64,000 nucleotides of DNA from Halapricum desulfuricans (GTDB lineage: Archaea > Halobacteriota > Halobacteria > Halobacteriales > Haloarculaceae), in the NCBI RefSeq assembly GCF_017094465.1, contig NZ_CP064792.1, forward strand, positions 1 to 64,000, in the 5' to 3' direction. The notes beneath the pieces were generated by a model. That model was not told where the DNA came from and did no database searches. It saw only the letters and a list, made by a program, of their open reading frames with translations. Each line of letters starts with the position of its first letter. Position 1 is the first letter of the stretch. The position numbers and the translations under genes were made by a program. Positions 35,084 through 42,905 of the stretch are shown here, piece by piece.

Positions 35084-36430
35084 CTACAGCGCGTCGAGAA
35101 TATTCAGGTAACCGCTGCCGTAGAACGCCTTGTCGTAGTCCTCGGGGACGTCGGCGGCTCGCTTGAGCGCTGACTCGACTTGGCTGGCGTTGTAGTTCGG
35201 GTTCGCACTCTTGACTAGCGCCGCGGCGCCAGCGACGTTCGGCGCGGCCATCGAGGTGCCAGCCTTCCAGCCGTAGCCAGGCACCTGGGTATCGGGCTCG
35301 CCATCGCCGTCGGTGTCCTCATAGGTAAACACCGTATTGAATACGAGGTCGTTGAACCACGGAACGCCGGTTCCAATGGCGTCGGAGTCAGCATCACCGC
35401 CCGGCGCAGCGAGTGTGACGGCGTTGGTGCCGTAGTTCGTGTAGAACGCCGGGCTCTCAGGCGAGGCGGCGAGATCCGTCACCTCGCCGTCGCCATCGGC
35501 GTCCCAGCCGTAGCCGAGTGGGCCGGTCGCAGATACCGACAGCGCCTGTGCCCCCTCGTTCGGCAGGCTGATGAAGTTCTTGTCGTGCTGGAGGTCGGCG
35601 CTGTCGTTGCCAGCCGCGATGACCAGCAGGGTCCCCTCCTTGTTCGCGTAGGTCATCGCGCTGTTGAGCACCTTCCCATAAAATTCCCCATTGGCCTGCC
35701 GCGGAATCGGATACGCTCCCAGCGAGAGATTCGCCACGTCCACGCCGATGTTCGCGCTGTAGACGACCGCCGCGAGGATGTCGGCGAACGACGCGCTCGG
35801 CCCGGAGAACACGCGGCAGTCCACTAGGTCGGTCTGTGGTGCCGTGCCGTTGACACCGATGCCGCCCCCGTTGTCTGCGGCGACAATGCCGGCAACATGG
35901 GTGCCGTGATCGTCGCCGCCGACGGGATTGTGGTCGCCGCCATCGTCGGTGAAGTTCCGCGAGAGATCGAGGTTCAGCGGTCCGGCAAGGTCTGGATGGG
36001 TCTCCAGTACGCCAGAATCGATGACAGCGACGCGTGTGCCCTCACCCTCTGTCGTCTCGTGGGCTTCTGAGACGTTTAGGGCAGCCTTGTCCCACTGCAG
36101 GAAGTCGCCGGGTTGACCCTCATAGTCCGCGGTGTCGAAGGACGGCATCTCCACGTTCACCGACGGCTCGCTCAGTTCGAGCTCGACGTCCGGCGCGAAT
36201 TCTCGCACCCCCCTCGACGACTGCAGCGCTCCCTCGGTTCCGGAAACGACTGCTATGTCGGTCCCCGGCATCTCGTGGACCATCTCAACGCTCTTCGGCA
36301 ACCCGCGGCCCTTTGTTTGGACGATGTACCGATCAGTCGAAGCTGCCGCTGTAACGGTAGTCCCGAGCGCGATGCCTCCGAGCAATGCTCCGCTTACCTT
36401 GAGAACGTCTCGTCTGGTACCGTGTACCAT
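35084..36430 (-). CDS. Subtilisin-like serine protease (S8, halolysin-type)
   Basis: A 448-residue exported protease. The twin-arginine signal GTRRDVLKVSG is followed by an I9-like propeptide region (about 30-105). The catalytic triad is Asp in VAVIDSG (about 138), His in HGTHVAGI (about 176) and Ser in GTSMAAPNVAG (about 394). Acidic DxDGDGE loops near residues 310 and 372 look like Ca-binding sites. No C-terminal PKD extension is present. It would degrade extracellular protein. Confidence 0.93.
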   Translation of the reverse strand: MVHGTRRDVLKVSGALLGGIALGTTVTAAASTDRYIVQTKGRGLPKSVEMVHEMPGTDIAVVSGTEGALQSSRGVREFAPDVELELSEPSVNVEMPSFDTADYEGQPGDFLQWDKAALNVSEAHETTEGEGTRVAVIDSGVLETHPDLAGPLNLDLSRNFTDDGGDHNPVGGDDHGTHVAGIVAADNGGGIGVNGTAPQTDLVDCRVFSGPSASFADILAAVVYSANIGVDVANLSLGAYPIPRQANGEFYGKVLNSAMTYANKEGTLLVIAAGNDSADLQHDKNFISLPNEGAQALSVSATGPLGYGWDADGDGEVTDLAASPESPAFYTNYGTNAVTLAAPGGDADSDAIGTGVPWFNDLVFNTVFTYEDTDGDGEPDTQVPGYGWKAGTSMAAPNVAGAAALVKSANPNYNASQVESALKRAADVPEDYDKAFYGSGYLNILDAL

Positions 36431-36686
36431 AGCGTCATTTGAGGATCATATGGCCATAAGAGTTATTCATAGGCCCCAATCTTTCCGGTAGACCGGGCTT
36501 CAGATCGAGGTCTGCATCACCTGTTATCTGACACAGGCTGAGTAGGCCGATAGCGCCCGTGCGAGATGGAGGGCGCGTATCTTAGATAGCGATTGACGCA
36601 GAGTTGGGAACAAATCGATCAAGACAGCGTCAGTAGCCGTTGCCAATGAGATTCGACTGACCCGTCTTTTTCACAATGCGCTCGTT

Positions 36687-36981
36687 ATGTACTCTATGGA
36701 CTGGGAGCGTCGAGATCTTCTTCAGTTGGTTGGAGCGACCGGAGTAGGCGTACTGGCCGGGTGTTCTAGTGACAAGAACAAAACCAGAGACCGGCATCCA
36801 ATCGAAGACGCAACGTCCGTCACAGATCAGCAAATTCGCTGCCGATGACGGTGAGAGCCTTGACTTCTTCGGCAGGTCCGTGGCAGTGTCGAGTGACGGG
36901 ACCACTGCTCTCATTGGGGCTTACCACGACGATGATCCCAACGGCGAAGATGCGGGATCGGCATACGTATTCAAACTGTAG
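36687..36981 (+). pseudogene. FG-GAP repeat lipoprotein fragment, frameshifted
   Basis: One frame starts MYSMDWERRDLLQLVGAT and reaches a lipobox LAGC, then stops after about 50 codons. A second frame carries KFAADDGESLDFFGRSVAVS and ALIGAYHDDD, an FG-GAP beta-propeller blade, ending at a TAG at 36979. The two parts belong together as the remains of an exported lipoprotein whose remaining blades have been lost. Confidence 0.65.
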
Positions 36982-37082
36982 GTGACACCAGTCAAACTGG
37001 AGATCTCATACTTTGTCGAGGGAGTCATAGAACGATTCACAAGGAGTTTCTCGGAGCACTAACTCGATGAATCAGCTGTTAG

Positions 37083-37304
37083 AACGTATGTGACGTGGCG
37101 GGGGCGTGGAATATGTTGCAGTCTGAAATGGGGCCGATGGCCAGGCCCGCTGCCCTGTCTGCTGAGCGCGACAGGGACGCACCCACGGATGGGGCGTACT
37201 GGCAGTGGAACGAACACGACTGGATACCCGCGGATTTTGGGGAACAGTCGCGGTCGCTCGACCAACCCAGCCTCAGCAAACCCGCAAGTTCACAGCCGGG
37301 GTAA
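37083..37304 (+). pseudogene. tnpB C-terminal fragment
   Basis: Encodes AWNMLQSEMGPMARPAAL and later WIPADFG, ending PSLSKPASSQPG before a TAA. This is the usual C-terminal tail of one haloarchaeal tnpB subgroup. It is followed 30 bases later by the hairpin typical of that element's right end. The nuclease core is gone. Confidence 0.6.
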
Positions 37305-37334
37305 TCGATCTGGTTGGATTACCCACGGAGGAAT

Positions 37335-37355
37335 CCCACGACTTCAGTCGTGTGG
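37335..37355 (+). repeat. Right-end hairpin of IS200/IS605-type element
   Basis: CACGAC-TTCA-GTCGTG forms a perfect 6-base stem inside GGAATCCCACGACTTCAG and GTCGTGTGGAGGAGGTCAA. It follows the tnpB tail directly and matches the right-end structure seen in many haloarchaeal elements. Confidence 0.6.
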
Positions 37356-37413
37356 AGGAGGTCAAACACGCACTGTGTATCACGCGAGGCTCGTTCACCC
37401 ACAACAGCAACCG

Positions 37414-37884
37414 TCAGTTGACGTCGACAACTTCGATATCGAATTGGAGCGTTTCACCAGCGAGCCCTGGATTGAAATCAACGCGGACTACGTCGTCTTC
37501 GACAGCGGTTATTTCGGCGAGCTCGCCCTCTTGGGTTTCAATGTACGCACCTTCCTCTGGGGTTTTACCGCCGAGCATCTCACTGAGTTCAGCGCGATCG
37601 TATTCTCGGACACGCTCCTCACTCCATTCACCGTAGGCTTCTTCGGGAGGGATTTCGACAGTGAAGTCGTCGCTCTGTTCCATCCCACTCAGTGCGTCTT
37701 CGAGTCCTTCGATAACCTGCCCTGATCCGACTTCGAACGTTAGCGGAGTGTATTCACGGTCGGGTTGCGTCTCGGCCAAGCCCGCTTCTTCAGCGACTTC
37801 CTCACGTGATGTGTCGAAGACAGATCCGTCGTCCAATCGTCCAGTATACTCAATCGTCACAGAATCGCCAGTTGCAATCGTCAT
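37414..37884 (-). CDS. FKBP-type peptidyl-prolyl isomerase (SlyD-like)
   Basis: A 156-residue cytoplasmic isomerase and chaperone. The FKBP domain is split by an inserted-flap region, as in SlyD: DSVTIEYTGRLDDGSVFDTS near the N-terminus, FEVGSGQVIEGLEDAL around residue 48, and the IF domain from about 80 to 130. It lacks the His-rich metal tail of bacterial SlyD. It helps fold proline-containing proteins. It is an ordinary housekeeping gene that lies among mobile remnants. Confidence 0.93.
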   Translation of the reverse strand: MTIATGDSVTIEYTGRLDDGSVFDTSREEVAEEAGLAETQPDREYTPLTFEVGSGQVIEGLEDALSGMEQSDDFTVEIPPEEAYGEWSEERVREYDRAELSEMLGGKTPEEGAYIETQEGELAEITAVEDDVVRVDFNPGLAGETLQFDIEVVDVN

Positions 37885-38687
37885 ATGTAGCCAAGAGCAG
37901 TCCTACAGATAAGTCGTTCCATCAGAACACCATATGGAACGCTCACGGGAGATCAAACGGGGCTGAGGACGTCATTCTGGCACGCTCATATAATCCAACT
38001 GAACAGTTCCCGTTTACTATGAGCGCGAACCGAGTACTTCGTACCGTGGTTTGCTTCAACAGGAATCCCATTCAGTGAAAGTCATCGCCAGAGATTTATA
38101 TATGACTGCCCCCACAACTATTTGCCCCAGTTGGGGCAACCGAAGCCACAGATTGGGTGGTTTCATACCCACCTTTCCCCCACCCCCATATCACCCCCCC
38201 AATCATTTGATATCGGTGCAAACAAAGGTTCCCGTGGAATTTCTCTATCAATTGGCTAATCAGGAACGTCAATAGTTCTATGGCTCTCGAGATGTGGCTG
38301 ATCTGAGAAGGGGTCAGATAATGTAGAGCTGTTCACAAAGGGTGTTAGAACAGTTGTCATACCTGAGTTGCGGATCGGCAGAGATAGCCCCTGTATCCAT
38401 CATTCGATGGTCTACAGTATTATCGAGAGACGGAATAGAATCTCCACAAGAAAGAGAGAAAACTCTTCTCAATAGTGATCTGTATTGATCTATCTAGACC
38501 AGGGGAGTCTGGCGGTTAGTAAGAGTGTGTTTTCATCGAGGGATTTCTATCGCTCTTGGGAACCCCTTGGTTTCACCTTGACCTGCGACGACAGCTGTTG
38601 ATGGAATACTATACTCGCGCTCTGTCTCTTTCACCGGAGCTACAAATAGTATACTAATTGATGAATAGCTGTTTCTGAGCTGCCGGA
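37885..38687. other. Gene-poor AT-richer region
   Basis: About 800 bases without a credible gene. The base composition is lower in GC than nearby genes. I looked for tRNA, hairpins and tnpB tails and found nothing I can support, apart from pyrimidine-rich tracts near 38165-38205. Confidence 0.4.
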
Positions 38688-38842
38688 ATTCGGACGCCTC
38701 ACGCCTGGAAGGGGATTCGTTGGACAGTCGGACAAGCGCCTCCAGCGCCCATCGCTGCGATTCCTCCCGAAATCACGGCCGAAAGCCTCTGAATCCGCCG
38801 TTTCGTGTTCTACTGTTGGAATGTGTTTGCTTTCGTTCGATG
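38688..38842 (+). repeat. Direct repeat, copy 1 (duplicate of VWA gene upstream region)
   Basis: About 90 percent identical by eye to 40773-40928, including the internal run ACAGTCGGACAAGCGCCTCC and the last segment ending in ATG. Here the ATG is not followed by the VWA coding sequence. It may be a duplicated promoter region whose gene has been lost, or a mobile regulatory segment. Confidence 0.8.
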
Positions 38843-38924
38843 TGCAACCGGGCGAGTGGCGTCCACGGGAGTTCGCGTCCATCCACACTGGTCCCAACAG
38901 CGAAAATCAATCGCCGATTGATAC

Positions 38925-39298
38925 GGGTTCTCGCAGAGGGACGAGCCAAGCTCAGTGATCTTATTCACGATACCCCACGCTGGACGCCAAGACTACCATC
39001 AGTGCGCTTCTCCTGCCTCTGCTTTGCATCCTCGTAGCTCCCCTCGTGAACAGCCGCTCGTGCGAGAACAGGAAACACGCTAGAACGGCACTTCGGACTG
39101 AGTTTCTTGCGAGTGGTGTCATCACGTGAACGCCTTGCATTTGAGTTTTCGTCCGTGGATCAGTATTTGTTCTGCCGTATCGAGGTGAGCCATCCACAGT
39201 CCCTAGACGTCTTCGTATCGATTGGTGTCTTCGTAGCCGTCCTCGTCGAACTGGACAGCGACCCATCCTGTCGAGCACCGATGGACACCGATGTACAT
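38925..39298 (-). pseudogene. DUF429-family protein, decayed
   Basis: Starts MYIGVHRCSTGWVAVQFDEDG like intact DUF429 proteins, hits an in-frame TAG after codon 31, then reads GLWMAHLDTAEQILI. After further shifts it continues with VFPVLARAAVHEGSYEDAKQ, GSLGVQ and WGIVNKITEL. At least three lesions and loss of the C-terminal half make it clearly dead. The family has an RNase H-like fold with unknown role. Confidence 0.72.
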
Positions 39299-39394
39299 GA
39301 TATTCTCCCTCAGGTCTAGATATTGAACGTTCACGACGATTGGTGCATCCGAGTGCCCCAAGCGTTATTACCTAATACACGAATTATGAATTGT

Positions 39395-39979
39395 ATGTCG
39401 AAGGCTGCTGGAGATCCCGAGCGCGCCGTCAATGGCCTGCTATCAGTGGCACAGCTGCTGGAGGAACTGCGGCTGGCGCGACTCTACACGTTCGTTCTCC
39501 GAGAAGGAGAAGTCACCATCGACGACATCGTCGAGGAATTGGAGCTGCCGCGGACGACAGCGTACTCGGATGCCGGCACGCTCGTCGAACTCGGGGTGTT
39601 GACCCGGGATGAAGAACAAAAGACGCACACGTATTCGGCAGTCCCGATTACGCTCACCGCGAATCTCGACGGAGACGAGTACACGATCACGCCGACGCTC
39701 ATCGAAGCGTTCGGCCGGTCGGCTCGGGACCAAGATCTCAATCTCTTGATCGAAAGATATGGACTCGGAAAGCTCGCAGCAGCGATCACGTATGCCGTCC
39801 CATACGCGGAAGGTGAGATGTCAGAACGGGTTGCGGCCCGAGAGCTTGATCTCCAGCACGCGTTCGCAATTGCCGTGCTACAGGCGTTGCGAGACGTCGT
39901 CATTGATATGAAGACGGTCGATCCATATTTCGAGGAGATCCGGAACGCCCGTGAGCAGCCGCCAACAACAGAGGACTGA
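39395..39979 (+). CDS. HTH regulator, antitoxin-like partner of PIN protein
   Basis: A 194-residue protein with an N-terminal winged helix (about 25-85: TIDDIVEELELPRTTAYSD, then LVELGVLTRDE) like TrmB/ArsR regulators, and a helical C-terminal part that may be the toxin-binding or dimerisation region. It precedes the PIN gene by 11 bases in the same direction. An upstream ATG at 39386 is an alternative start. It is most likely the repressor/antitoxin of the pair. Confidence 0.72.
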   Translation: MSKAAGDPERAVNGLLSVAQLLEELRLARLYTFVLREGEVTIDDIVEELELPRTTAYSDAGTLVELGVLTRDEEQKTHTYSAVPITLTANLDGDEYTITPTLIEAFGRSARDQDLNLLIERYGLGKLAAAITYAVPYAEGEMSERVAARELDLQHAFAIAVLQALRDVVIDMKTVDPYFEEIRNAREQPPTTED

Positions 39980-39990
39980 GGACGGAAACG

Positions 39991-40518
39991 ATGAGTAAGC
40001 CGTTCGATCCATTTCAAGAGTCGGTAGCGTGGGTGGCAGATACGGGCCTGTTCATTGCGTGTGGCCGCCAGCAGAACAACAAGTATACTGCACTCGAACG
40101 CTTCGCCGAACGGAACGACCTTACCTTCCTCATTCCGCAGCGGGTCTACGACGAACTTGGTGGTGCCCCGAATCGGAGCACACCGAGTCAGACACCGATC
40201 AACAGCGCCATCGACGCGGGCTGGGTCACGGTCGCTGACGAACCGGATTACAGGAACAGCACGGTGTCACGGGTTATGGACGACGTCCTGTCGTTCATCG
40301 CCCGTTCGTCGAATCGGGACGAAGACCAGATTGAGAAAGCCGACACTGCACTCGCTGCGGTCGCGGCCGAACGACTCGAAGAGAACACCAATTACGTCTC
40401 TATCGTGACGACGGACCTCGATGCCGGAGAAGGTGCCGTGGCTGCGCTTGAGGCGAACGGGTTCGAGAACCGCGTTCAGTTCAAAAATGGCTTCGAGTTA
40501 ATCGACGAGATTACGTGA
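39991..40518 (+). CDS. PIN-domain protein, toxin-like
   Basis: A 175-residue PIN-fold nuclease candidate. Acidic residues in conserved places are Asp in WVADTGLFIACG (about 17), Glu in RVYDELGG (about 55), Asp in EKADTALAAVA (about 113) and Asp in TTDLDAGEGAV (about 140). VapC-like toxins cut RNA with such an acidic cluster. The upstream HTH gene suggests a toxin-antitoxin module, but related PIN proteins also work in RNA processing. Confidence 0.75.
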   Translation: MSKPFDPFQESVAWVADTGLFIACGRQQNNKYTALERFAERNDLTFLIPQRVYDELGGAPNRSTPSQTPINSAIDAGWVTVADEPDYRNSTVSRVMDDVLSFIARSSNRDEDQIEKADTALAAVAAERLEENTNYVSIVTTDLDAGEGAVAALEANGFENRVQFKNGFELIDEIT

Positions 40519-40772
40519 CCTCGTTGAGCAATTCCGGATGGGTTCGTCTACAGGTCATCCACGTATTCTCCCCGCTGTTCCATCTTTTCCCTCACGGTGC
40601 GCCGGTCGTAGCCGTGATTCCTTTGTCATTGCACTAGCGGATGAAGTGATCCAGACGTGAGCGATGGGAGTGAACGGTGGCTTGTGTGACGCTATTTCGC
40701 GGTCCGCAAGTTCGAGACTCTTTGGTCGTTCCCACGCGAACCACTGTTGGAAGCCCTATTTGCGGCCCTCAA
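40519..40772. other. Spacer before VWA gene repeat
   Basis: About 250 bases downstream of the PIN gene with no credible coding sequence. It joins directly to the 156-base repeat that leads into the VWA gene. Confidence 0.4.
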
Positions 40773-40928
40773 ATTCGGATGTCTCACGCCTGGAAAAGCG
40801 ATTCGTTCGACAGTCGGACAAGCGCCTCCAGCGCCCATCGCTGCGATTCGTGCCGAAATCACGGCTCACAGAGTCTGAATCCGCCGTTTCGTGTTCTACT
40901 GTTGGAATGTATTTGCTTTCGTTCGATG
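40773..40928 (+). repeat. Direct repeat, copy 2 (VWA gene upstream region)
   Basis: Second copy of the 38688-38842 segment. It ends exactly at the ATG of the VWA gene, so it holds that gene's promoter or leader. No clear TATA box is seen at -27. Conservation between the copies runs to the start codon and stops there. Confidence 0.8.
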
Positions 40929-42905
40929 GGCGACGAGACAACGCAGACGTTACTGATTCCAGCCGCTGCGGACTGCGACATCCACGGCCTCCAGACCGGA
41001 CGCCGCTATGAGATCGCCGAGGCACGGTACTGCGTGCCGACAGCTGCTGCGGACCCGAGTGACGAACGGTGCCCGAACTGCGGCGCGCAACTGCGCCACG
41101 CCGTCGCAATAGACGCTGCACCGGCACCACTTCGACAGGCTGCCACGGAGTTGAAAATCGACGAGCCGTTTTTCATCGCGACCGAGCAGACGCGGCTCGT
41201 CCCGACTGACTGGGAGAAGGTTGACGACTGGCAGCCGATGGACCGAGACGACCGAACTCGACATACGGCGCCGGACTATGTCTGCGACAACTGTGAGGAG
41301 GTCTTCGACGACCGCGACCTGCATCTCCCGACCGACGCGGAGAGCGCCCCTGTTATGCAGAGTGTCAATCAGTCGCCGATGGCGTCGTCGTCGGACACGA
41401 TGGGGCTTGCGACTGGCGGTGCGAAGGACGCGACGAACTTCCGAGAGAATATCGAGCAGGGATTCACGCCCCAGCCTGGCGCGATCAGCACAGAAGGGTT
41501 GTTCTACGACTACTATTTCGAGACGGGCGGCCGCCGCGCCGAGACGGACGCGCTGTTCGCGCCGCGGTACGCTGCCGGCGTCTCGAAACATCCCGTCACC
41601 GCCGAGACCGAACACGTCCTCAGCGTCGGGCTAGACTCGACGCTGTCGACTGATGACTTCGAGCGGCCGCGCCTCGATCTGGTGGCAGTGGTGGACGTCT
41701 CGGGGTCTATGGATTCGCCGTTCGATGAGTACTACTACGACGAACATGGTCGCCAGCGCGAGGTTGAGACGACAAGCGAGCGGAAGATCGACGCCGCCAC
41801 CCGCGCGCTGTGTGCGCTTACAGAGCAGTTAGACGACGAGGACCGACTCGGCGTCGTCCTGTACAACAACCGCGCCCATGTTGCCAAGCCGTTGCGAGAC
41901 GTCGGCTCGACAGATATGCACGCGATTCGGGAACATATCCGTGAGGTGTCTGCTGGCGGCGGGACGAATATGGAGGACGGCTTCATGGCGGCGTGGGATC
42001 TCCTCCAGGACGCACCGGCCGAACCCGACACCGAGCGCCGCGTCGTGTTCATGACCGATATGATGCCGAATATGGGCAGCACCGGTGAGACGCGGCTCCG
42101 TGAGCTGTTCGCGGACGCTGCTGCTGATGGGATCCACACGACGTTTCTCGGGATCGGGCTCGACGAGAACGCCGATCTTGCTGACGCCGTCTCAGACGTC
42201 CGTGGTGCGAACCACTACTTTGTCCACTCCGTCGAGGAGTTCGAGCAACGCCTTGGCGAGGAGTTCGCGTATATGGTGTCACCGCTGGTGTTCGATCTCC
42301 AGCTGGAACTCGACGCGGAGGGCTGTGAGGTCGCCGATGTCCATGGCGCCCCCGGCAACGACAGCACTGACCAGCTGATTCACGTGACGACGCTGTTCCC
42401 CTCGCCCAAGGTCGACGGCGAGACCCGCGGCGGGGTCGTCCTGGTCGAACTCGACGTGACCGATACGGACCGCGCGGTCGATCTGGTCGCATCGTGGGTT
42501 GAGCGCGACGGCAGTCATCACTCCGAGCGCGTCGCCGTCGAACTCCCACGGAATGGGCGCACGTTCGATCACAGTGGCATCCGGAAAGCCACCGCGCTCG
42601 CCCGGTACGCGAGTCTGCTTCAAGCGTGGGCCGAGGACGTCCACTCGCGCACGAACGTGTCGTCAGGTGTTGATGACTGGATCGACTCCGGGAGGCCAGA
42701 TGAACAGGAACGCGAGTCGGTACCGCTGACAGTCCCAGAAGAGTACGGCCGCCGGTTCAAGACGCTACGGGCGTACCTGGTTGCGGAAGCCAACGCACTC
42801 GGTGACGACACGCTGAGCCAGGAGGTTGAGGTGCTTGAGACGCTGTGCGCCGAGGCTGGCATCGAGATACAGCCGACGGTTGAGCAGGCAGGTGATTGGG
42901 ACTGA
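40926..42905 (+). CDS. Zinc-ribbon von Willebrand A domain protein
   Basis: A 659-residue protein. The N-terminus has two possible zinc sites (CPNC near residue 49 and CDNC near 119). After a linker, a vWA domain has a full metal-ion-dependent adhesion site: DVSGSM near 258, GGGTNMEDG near 345 and MTDMMPNMG near 377. A beta-rich C-terminal part follows. vWA proteins often act as metal-dependent adaptors in stress or quality-control complexes. No signal peptide is seen, so it is cytoplasmic. Its stop overlaps the next start (TGATG), tying it to the HAD/HEAT protein. The start ATG at 40926 is preferred over an upstream open stretch, which is leader sequence shared with the other repeat. Confidence 0.85.
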   Translation: MGDETTQTLLIPAAADCDIHGLQTGRRYEIAEARYCVPTAAADPSDERCPNCGAQLRHAVAIDAAPAPLRQAATELKIDEPFFIATEQTRLVPTDWEKVDDWQPMDRDDRTRHTAPDYVCDNCEEVFDDRDLHLPTDAESAPVMQSVNQSPMASSSDTMGLATGGAKDATNFRENIEQGFTPQPGAISTEGLFYDYYFETGGRRAETDALFAPRYAAGVSKHPVTAETEHVLSVGLDSTLSTDDFERPRLDLVAVVDVSGSMDSPFDEYYYDEHGRQREVETTSERKIDAATRALCALTEQLDDEDRLGVVLYNNRAHVAKPLRDVGSTDMHAIREHIREVSAGGGTNMEDGFMAAWDLLQDAPAEPDTERRVVFMTDMMPNMGSTGETRLRELFADAAADGIHTTFLGIGLDENADLADAVSDVRGANHYFVHSVEEFEQRLGEEFAYMVSPLVFDLQLELDAEGCEVADVHGAPGNDSTDQLIHVTTLFPSPKVDGETRGGVVLVELDVTDTDRAVDLVASWVERDGSHHSERVAVELPRNGRTFDHSGIRKATALARYASLLQAWAEDVHSRTNVSSGVDDWIDSGRPDEQERESVPLTVPEEYGRRFKTLRAYLVAEANALGDDTLSQEVEVLETLCAEAGIEIQPTVEQAGDWD

